Below, piece after piece: positions 59,255-64,000 of a stretch of DNA of 64,000 bases. A program made the position numbers and the translations under genes. This DNA is from Thermostichus lividus PCC 6715 (GTDB lineage: Bacteria; Cyanobacteriota; Cyanobacteriia; Thermosynechococcales; Thermosynechococcaceae): positions 1,550,001 to 1,614,000 of the forward strand of contig NZ_CP018092.1 of the NCBI RefSeq assembly GCF_002754935.1, read 5' to 3'. Within the stretch, counting starts at the first letter, position 1; the number at the start of each line of letters is the position of its first letter. The notes beneath the pieces were generated by a model. That model saw only the letters and a program-made list of their open reading frames with translations, searched no databases and was not told where the DNA came from.

Positions 59255-60298
59255 TCAAACTCCCCTGAGGCAAGTATGGGCGGGAAAACCGATCTTGCCG
59301 GTGGTGGTCAGCTCTTGTGCCCAATGGATTGCTGCGAGGAGGCTGCGGGGGTCGGCAATGCCCTGACCGGCAATATCAAAGGCAGTGCCATGATCGGGAG
59401 AGGTGCGAATAAAGGGCAGCCCAATGGTGGTGTTCACCGCGTCATGAAAGGCTAGCATCTTGACTGGAATCAGACCTTGATCGTGGTAGAGGGCAAGGTA
59501 GGCATCGTAACTGGGGTGCTGAGAGGGGGTGCCCCACCATGCGTGCGCCGCACCAATCCAGAGGGTATCCGGTGGCACAGGTCCAACAATTTCAACGTGG
59601 GGGTACTGTTGCTGAGCCCTTGTTAACCACGGGATGAGCCAGTCCACTTCTTCGCGGCCAAGATGCCCCTGCTCGCCACTGTGGGGATTGAGGCCAGCAA
59701 CGGCAATGCGCGGCTGTGCTAATCCCCGGTGGTGCTGCAAAAAACTGACAAGTAACTCTAGTTTCTGGGTTAACAGGGCTGGGGTTAAGTGATGCGGCAC
59801 TTGGGACAGGGGAATATGGGTTGTAGCCAGCAGGGTCGTGAGTACCCAGTGGGTTTGGGGCGATCGCCCCAAAAAGAGCATCCCCACCTCAGAACCACCC
59901 GTATGGCAAGCCAGAACCTCCGTTTGGCCAGAGTAATCATAGCCGGCTGCGTGCCACAACGCCTTACTAATGGGTGCGGTCACAATACCCGCCACCGTTC
60001 CAGTTTTAGCAGCAGCAATGGCGGTTTCTAGGTAAGCAAAACTCATTGCCCCCGTTGCTGAGCTGGGGTAGCCGGGACGTACATTGGAGATCAGGGGATG
60101 ATCCCATACCTGTAGCAGGGCTGGATGCACAACGGCTTGACCGCGCTGGCTGAGCCAACCGTAGGTGTCCTCAAGGAGGGAGCGACTGCCACTGATAAAA
60201 AACTGGCCTAACGCCTCAGGAGGGAAGTGCGCTAGGGCTTTGAGAACAATTTCAGCGCCAATGCCAGCGGGATCCCCAAGGGTAATGGCGAGAGCCAA
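59255..60298 (-). CDS. pdxA: 4-hydroxythreonine-4-phosphate dehydrogenase
   Basis: NAD enzyme of pyridoxal phosphate synthesis via the DXP route. The TTG at 60298 directly follows the rpsA stop and uses AGAGG inside the rpsA end as ribosome site, giving MALAITLGDPAGIGAEI, the usual start; the frame stays open upstream inside rpsA without meaning. GLNPHSGEQGH, YHDQGLIPVK and FIRTSPDHGTAFD are diagnostic. 347 residues. Translation is probably coupled to rpsA. Confidence 0.93.
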   Translation of the reverse strand: MALAITLGDPAGIGAEIVLKALAHFPPEALGQFFISGSRSLLEDTYGWLSQRGQAVVHPALLQVWDHPLISNVRPGYPSSATGAMSFAYLETAIAAAKTGTVAGIVTAPISKALWHAAGYDYSGQTEVLACHTGGSEVGMLFLGRSPQTHWVLTTLLATTHIPLSQVPHHLTPALLTQKLELLVSFLQHHRGLAQPRIAVAGLNPHSGEQGHLGREEVDWLIPWLTRAQQQYPHVEIVGPVPPDTLWIGAAHAWWGTPSQHPSYDAYLALYHDQGLIPVKMLAFHDAVNTTIGLPFIRTSPDHGTAFDIAGQGIADPRSLLAAIHWAQELTTTGKIGFPAHTCLRGV

Positions 60299-60299
60299 G

Positions 60300-61283
60300 C
60301 TATGCCTCTTGTAGCATGGGTTCAGCAGCGTCTTCGTCGGTGGCTGCGGGGAGGTCGTCAGTCTCTTGTTCTGCCATAGCCGCTTGCTGTTGTTGCAGGA
60401 GTTGCTGACGGTAGCGAGCGGCCATTTCCTCCGCTTTCTCATAGACTAACTGCGGATTTCTGACCATGTCGCCCGGCTCTGGCTCTAACTGTTTGGTGGA
60501 GAGGGAGATACGTCCGCGCTCAGCATCGAGATCAATGATCATCACCTTCAACTGATCATTGACATTGAAGACACTGTGGGGCGTATCAATGTGATCATGG
60601 GAGATTTCGGAGATGTGGAGCAGGCCACTGACCCCGCCGATGTCAATAAAGGCACCGTAGGGCTTAATACCCCGCACCGTCCCAACCACTACTTCGCAGA
60701 CTTCCAGCTTGTTCATCTTACGTTCAACAAGGGCACGGCGATGACTGAGGACAAGGCGGTTGCGCTCTTCATCCACTTCTAGGAATTTTAGGGGGAGCTC
60801 CTCACCGACCAGTTCTTCTTTGTTGACACGGGTACTAATGTGGGAACCGGGAATAAAGCCTCGCAGCCCTTCAATGCGCACTAAGGCACCGCCACGATTA
60901 GTGGCAAAGACCTGAGAGCGCACCGTGGCATCTTCAGCCTGAAGCTGGCGTACCCGCTCCCATGCCCGCATGTACTCAATGCGACGGATGGAAAGGGTAA
61001 GTTGCCCTTCTTCGTTTTCATCCGCAAGAATGAAAAACTCCCGGGTTTCATTGGATTGCAGGACTTCTTCGGGGCTATCGATGCGGTTGATTGACATTTC
61101 TTGAATGGGGATGTAGGCCGCAGTTTTTGCGCCTATGTCAATCAGGGCGCCTTTTGGCTCGATGCTAAAAACTGTCCCTGCTACAATATCGCCGGGATTG
61201 AAATGATAGTCGTATCGGTCGAGTAAGGCTGCAAAATCAGCGTGCGTAAAGCCCACATCTAACGTTTTTTCCTGATTGACCAT
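60300..61283 (-). CDS. rpsA: 30S ribosomal protein S1 (cyanobacterial short form)
   Basis: Three S1 RNA-binding domains, at about residues 30-100 (GDIVAGTVFSIEPKGALIDI), 115-185 (GGALVRIEGLRGFIPGSH) and 195-270 (GTVRGIKPYGAFIDIGGVSG). The 327-residue length is that of the short S1 of cyanobacteria and plastids. The C-terminus is Gln/Glu-rich. pdxA follows with one base between. A long leader lies upstream. Confidence 0.96.
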   Translation of the reverse strand: MVNQEKTLDVGFTHADFAALLDRYDYHFNPGDIVAGTVFSIEPKGALIDIGAKTAAYIPIQEMSINRIDSPEEVLQSNETREFFILADENEEGQLTLSIRRIEYMRAWERVRQLQAEDATVRSQVFATNRGGALVRIEGLRGFIPGSHISTRVNKEELVGEELPLKFLEVDEERNRLVLSHRRALVERKMNKLEVCEVVVGTVRGIKPYGAFIDIGGVSGLLHISEISHDHIDTPHSVFNVNDQLKVMIIDLDAERGRISLSTKQLEPEPGDMVRNPQLVYEKAEEMAARYRQQLLQQQQAAMAEQETDDLPAATDEDAAEPMLQEA

Positions 61284-61412
61284 GCGAGTATGTTCCTAGC
61301 TCCTTTAACGAAAATTAAGATGTATAGTGAGTTCTCAAGCGGGCAGAGTGGGTGCCATACGCAATGATACCAGCGATCGCTCGAACACTTTCTGACTGGA
61401 TCTATAATAGTA

Positions 61413-61640
61413 GCCTAGAGTTCCCGTATTGGCTAGGCACGTCAGAAAAATCCTGCTGCGTCCAGTAAATCAACTGGAGTGGTAGGAGAGCGTGTCCCTT
61501 ATCGGAAGAAAAAGGTGCTGAGGATCGCGGCAGCCGTTGAGATAAGTGCAACGGCGGGCTAGCACTTGGGGTGCATGGGGTGGATGCCAGCTGGCTCCTG
61601 ATCGTTGAACCCGTCGGTCAATCCGTGTCACCCAAGACTC
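61413..61640 (+). ncRNA. candidate structured RNA divergent from rpsA
   Basis: No protein is convincing in the 437 bases between rpsA and the TPR gene. A TATAAT (61403-61408) on the plus strand is followed by a chain of hairpins: GCCTAG/CTAGGC (61413-61437); TCCAG/CTGGA nested in TCCT/AGGA (near 61450-61490); GTGCT/AGCAC enclosing CCGTTG/CAACGG (61515-61565); CTTGGG/CCCAAG (61565-61637). 6S RNA is one possibility, but I cannot identify it. The mirror-strand reading could instead be an rpsA leader. Confidence 0.4.
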
Positions 61641-61720
61641 AACACTGGCTTGCAATATCCCCTGTTTCCTATGTCCTGTTTAAGGTCAAATGTCAGGTTT
61701 GTTGTTGAAATCACTGTGCT

Positions 61721-62170
61721 ATGGCTCGCCAAGAACCAGACTTTAGGGTTGATCCCCGCTTTATTGCGGGGGTGGCGGCTCTAAACCGCGGGGATTATTT
61801 GCTGGCGATCGCTGCATTTGAGGCGGTCATCGCCCAGTATGGTGTGCAGCGAGAGGGGTTAAAGGCACATTTGCACCTCATTAAAGCCTATACCCACACC
61901 CAACAGTGGCCAGAGGCGATCGCCCTGTGTCAGTTTCTCACCCATGCTGGGCATCCCCGCATCCGTGCATGGGCACGCAAGTATCTCCCAGAACTCGAGG
62001 CGCACCGCGACGAGGAACCCACCTCCCCGAATTTGCAGCTCACCGTTCCACGGCTATCCTCTGGCCACATTCAGCTTCGACCGGTGTCACGGGGGTATCT
62101 TTGGGCGAGCCAAGGGATCACGATCGCTGTGCTAGCAGGGCTAGTGTACGTCGTTATTTTGGGGGAGTAA
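61721..62170 (+). CDS. TPR protein with C-terminal membrane helix
   Basis: A 149-residue protein with TPR-type helices (FIAGVAALNRGDYLLAIAAF and LHLIKAYTHTQQWPEAIAL) and a single C-terminal helix (ITIAVLAGLVYVVIL). Its architecture matches the TPR gene coupled to ureC at 19347-19841, although sequence similarity is low by eye. An M48-like membrane protein gene starts within 30 bases, suggesting a two-gene unit. Confidence 0.85.
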   Translation: MARQEPDFRVDPRFIAGVAALNRGDYLLAIAAFEAVIAQYGVQREGLKAHLHLIKAYTHTQQWPEAIALCQFLTHAGHPRIRAWARKYLPELEAHRDEEPTSPNLQLTVPRLSSGHIQLRPVSRGYLWASQGITIAVLAGLVYVVILGE

Positions 62171-62199
62171 CCTATCTGACAGGGCTACCTAACGATACC

Positions 62200-63795
62200 G
62201 TGGCGCTGTTGCGAGGCTGGGAAGGGGCGATCGCCGCGGCATTGGTCATCTTTTTGGGCGTGCTCCTCTTTGGTTTTAGCAGTGCTCTTTGGTCTGTTGT
62301 CCTGAGCTATGGGTATGGGCTGCGCCCCGTTAGTTTGAATGAATTAAGGGAGTACAGCCCTGATGCAGTGGCTCTCATGGACACTCTGCCATGGTCGTGG
62401 TGGCAACCCCGCCCCCAACTGCGCTGCATCATCACCACTGCCCCCCTGATTTTTAGCTATGGTCGCTGGCAACGACGGGTTGTCGTGAGCGAGGGGTTAC
62501 TGCGAACTGCCACCTCAGAGGAATTGGCGGCACTCTTGGCGGTGGAACTAGCACAACTGCGACAGGGGTTGAATACACTGATGGCACCTCTTGTCCTAGC
62601 GCTGCAATGTCCCTACGCGGTGTACGACCGATTGAGTCGCTGGGGCGATCGCTGGGCACCGCCCTACGGTCAGGGTTGGGGGCGGCGATGGGGGGCAATA
62701 ACCCTATACGCTTGTTGCGCACTGCTCAGTCAAGGGAGTTACCTTGTCTTTCGGGGGCTGGAAATGCTCTTGTTTTGGACAAATCAACTGCGGCAGTACT
62801 ACAGCGATCGCCAAGGAGCGGCGATGGCGGGTAACCCCAACACCTTAGTGCTGGCATGGCTACGGTTGATGCACGCCACCGCCCAAACGGTGAGCACCCA
62901 AGGCAGTATTGGCGGGGCTCTAGAATCGCTGCGGCTGCTGCTGCCCTTGAACCCAACCCAGGCCGCCCTCTGGGGTGACCAACCCCTCGACTGGGGGGCG
63001 ATCGCCCGCTGGGATGGGGATCACCCGCTCCGACACTGGTTCCGCTGTACCTCCTCCCATCGCCCGTTGGGGCTGCGGCTGCGAGCTTTGATGTCCTATA
63101 GCCGTCGCTGGCAGCTACCCTGCTTACTCTTGGTGTCGCCCCAACCCTTACCTCCCTTACAGCGCGGTTGGCTGCAGTTGACCCCCCTTTGGGGCGCGAT
63201 CGCCGGTGGTCTGCTAGCCCTACTTTTAAGTGGCATCGGCCATTTTGCCGTCCGGGTTGGGCGAGTGGGGGCAGCCCTTTGGTGGCTCACCGATTGGCAG
63301 ACCCTAGGCCTAGGGCTTAGCAGTATTGGTGTTGGGCTAGGGTTGTTCCTGCGCATCAATGCCTACTACCCTCCCTTGGGCGATCGCCCAGAACCCGCGA
63401 CCCTAGGGCAACTGCTGCACCGCTCCCTTGCTCTGCCCCTCGACAGCACGCCTGTTCGGCTAGAGGGTCGGCTGTGTGCTGTCACCGGTCTAAGAAATGG
63501 GTTGGGGCAGCACCTGTGGTTACAAACAGCCAATGGCCTTTGGCTACTGCGCTGCTATAAATCATGGGGCGCTGCTTGGCCAATTGTGCAGCCACAACTG
63601 TTAAAACAGCTTCAGAACCGCTCTGTTGTGGTTGAAGGTTGGTTTCGGCGGGGCACCATCCCCACCGTAGAAGTTGCCACATGGCAGTGCCCAGACCTCA
63701 AACAAACACAGCAGTGGGGGGCACCTTACTGGGCTGTAGGGGTTGCAACCCTATGGGTGCTTTACGGCCTCATCACCATCCTCGGCTGGTTGTGA
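62200..63795 (+). CDS. M48-like membrane protein lacking the zinc ligands
   Basis: From a GTG at 62200 (531 residues); a CTG at 62176, 8 bases after GGGGGAG, is an alternative start. It has hydrophobic helices near the N-terminus and two more after about residue 335. The core follows M48 (HtpX-like) peptidases: VVVSEGLLRTATSEELAALL, but where HELGH is expected the sequence is VELAQ (62541-62555), and the third-ligand Glu of the E-Y-x-A-D motif is Gln/Tyr in RQYYSDRQGA. It is probably a pseudo-protease. The C-terminal part (about residues 395-500) looks like an OB-type domain. It is coupled with the TPR gene upstream. Confidence 0.75.
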   Translation: MALLRGWEGAIAAALVIFLGVLLFGFSSALWSVVLSYGYGLRPVSLNELREYSPDAVALMDTLPWSWWQPRPQLRCIITTAPLIFSYGRWQRRVVVSEGLLRTATSEELAALLAVELAQLRQGLNTLMAPLVLALQCPYAVYDRLSRWGDRWAPPYGQGWGRRWGAITLYACCALLSQGSYLVFRGLEMLLFWTNQLRQYYSDRQGAAMAGNPNTLVLAWLRLMHATAQTVSTQGSIGGALESLRLLLPLNPTQAALWGDQPLDWGAIARWDGDHPLRHWFRCTSSHRPLGLRLRALMSYSRRWQLPCLLLVSPQPLPPLQRGWLQLTPLWGAIAGGLLALLLSGIGHFAVRVGRVGAALWWLTDWQTLGLGLSSIGVGLGLFLRINAYYPPLGDRPEPATLGQLLHRSLALPLDSTPVRLEGRLCAVTGLRNGLGQHLWLQTANGLWLLRCYKSWGAAWPIVQPQLLKQLQNRSVVVEGWFRRGTIPTVEVATWQCPDLKQTQQWGAPYWAVGVATLWVLYGLITILGWL

Positions 63796-63796
63796 T

Positions 63797-64000
63797 ATGC
63801 ACATTTCCCAAGCTCAATTACGCCACCTCAAAAATTGTCCGCGCCAGTTTCAGTACCGCTACTTGAACCGCTTAGGGTTACCAGACAGCCTCAGCAGTGC
63901 TCAACACCTTGGCCGTGAGTTCCACCGCCTGATGCAGCAGCATTTCCACGGCTTAGATATTCACCCTCTTCTAGAGGCTCAACCGACTTTGCGGGAATGG
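63797..64000 (+). CDS. PD-(D/E)XK nuclease-like protein, 5' part
   Basis: A partial gene; the reading frame continues past the window end. From ATG 63797, the start MHISQAQLRHLKNCPRQFQY matches the N-terminal pattern of RecB-like PD-(D/E)XK family proteins (CPRxFQYxY), followed by RLGLPDSLSSAQHLGREFHR. The catalytic acids would lie beyond the window. It begins 1 base after the M48-like gene's stop. Confidence 0.72.
   Translation, partial: MHISQAQLRHLKNCPRQFQYRYLNRLGLPDSLSSAQHLGREFHRLMQQHFHGLDIHPLLEAQPTLREW

Noticed and set aside
61478-61500. Short resemblance to 23S rRNA (GGTAGGAGAGCG)
   Set aside because: Only about a dozen bases match; the flanks differ from rRNA.
61470-61655. 61-codon reading frame on the minus strand upstream of rpsA
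   Set aside because: Its composition is not protein-like, it has no ribosome site, and it lies within the hairpin-rich region.

Overview
The window reads as a gene-dense chromosomal segment of a thermophilic unicellular cyanobacterium, most likely Thermosynechococcus. The grounds are a 36-residue PsaX gene (a photosystem I subunit known mainly from thermophilic cyanobacteria), a Form IB Rubisco operon rbcL-rbcX-rbcS, a stand-alone psbD, NDH-1 subunit NdhN, a thioredoxin reductase-thioredoxin fusion (NTRC), a CruA-type lycopene cyclase, and very frequent HIP1 octamers (GCGATCGC). No plasmid, prophage or CRISPR array was seen.

Layout. 0-13 kb: ndhN, lpdA, an A-type Fe-S carrier, a TPR protein, clpB (frameshifted), feoA, tRNA-Cys, menE, rsfS, a membrane GTPase and a P-type Ca2+-ATPase (frameshifted). 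13-29 kb: CruA-type cyclase, ureA, purE, flotillin, ureC, yraN, NTRC, a TauE/SafE permease, ispD, an aldo/keto reductase and several cyanobacterial unknowns. 29-31 kb: relics of IS200/IS605 elements on both sides of moaA, then tRNA-Asp. 31-37.6 kb: folC, a MORN-repeat protein, amt, an orphan sugar-type ABC permease, and groES-groEL under a CIRCE operator. 37.6-39.4 kb: an IS605-type element with divergent tnpA (frameshifted) and tnpB, and hairpins at both ends. 39.4-50 kb: cysteine desulfurase, aspS, an EgtB-like enzyme (frameshifted), an ABC exporter, cydA-cydB and psaX. 50-56.5 kb: rbgA, rbcL-rbcX-rbcS, psbD, a GNAT and an ABC ATPase. 56.6-57.9 kb: a decayed ISL3-family element. 57.9-64 kb: class IV aminotransferase, DUF1825, rpsA-pdxA, a structured intergenic region that may encode an RNA, a TPR protein coupled to an M48-like protein without zinc ligands, and the start of a PD-(D/E)XK nuclease-like gene.

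Functional threads are photosynthetic light reactions and carbon fixation (psaX, psbD, ndhN, rbcLXS, CruA, menE), alternative respiration (cydAB), nitrogen use (amt, ureA, ureC), Fe-S and sulfur supply, redox control (NTRC) and proteostasis (clpB, groESL).

Three conserved host genes (clpB, the Ca2+-ATPase and the EgtB-like gene) are each broken by one base in or beside a homopolymer, and one-base gaps also occur in both transposase genes. This pattern fits residual sequencing error at least as well as real decay, so those calls should be checked against reads. The most promising unexplained items are the structured region divergent from rpsA, the IS605 right-end relic fused to the moaA leader, the zinc-less M48-like protein, and a Cys-rich micro-ORF between cydB and psaX. 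No clearly new multi-gene system was found.
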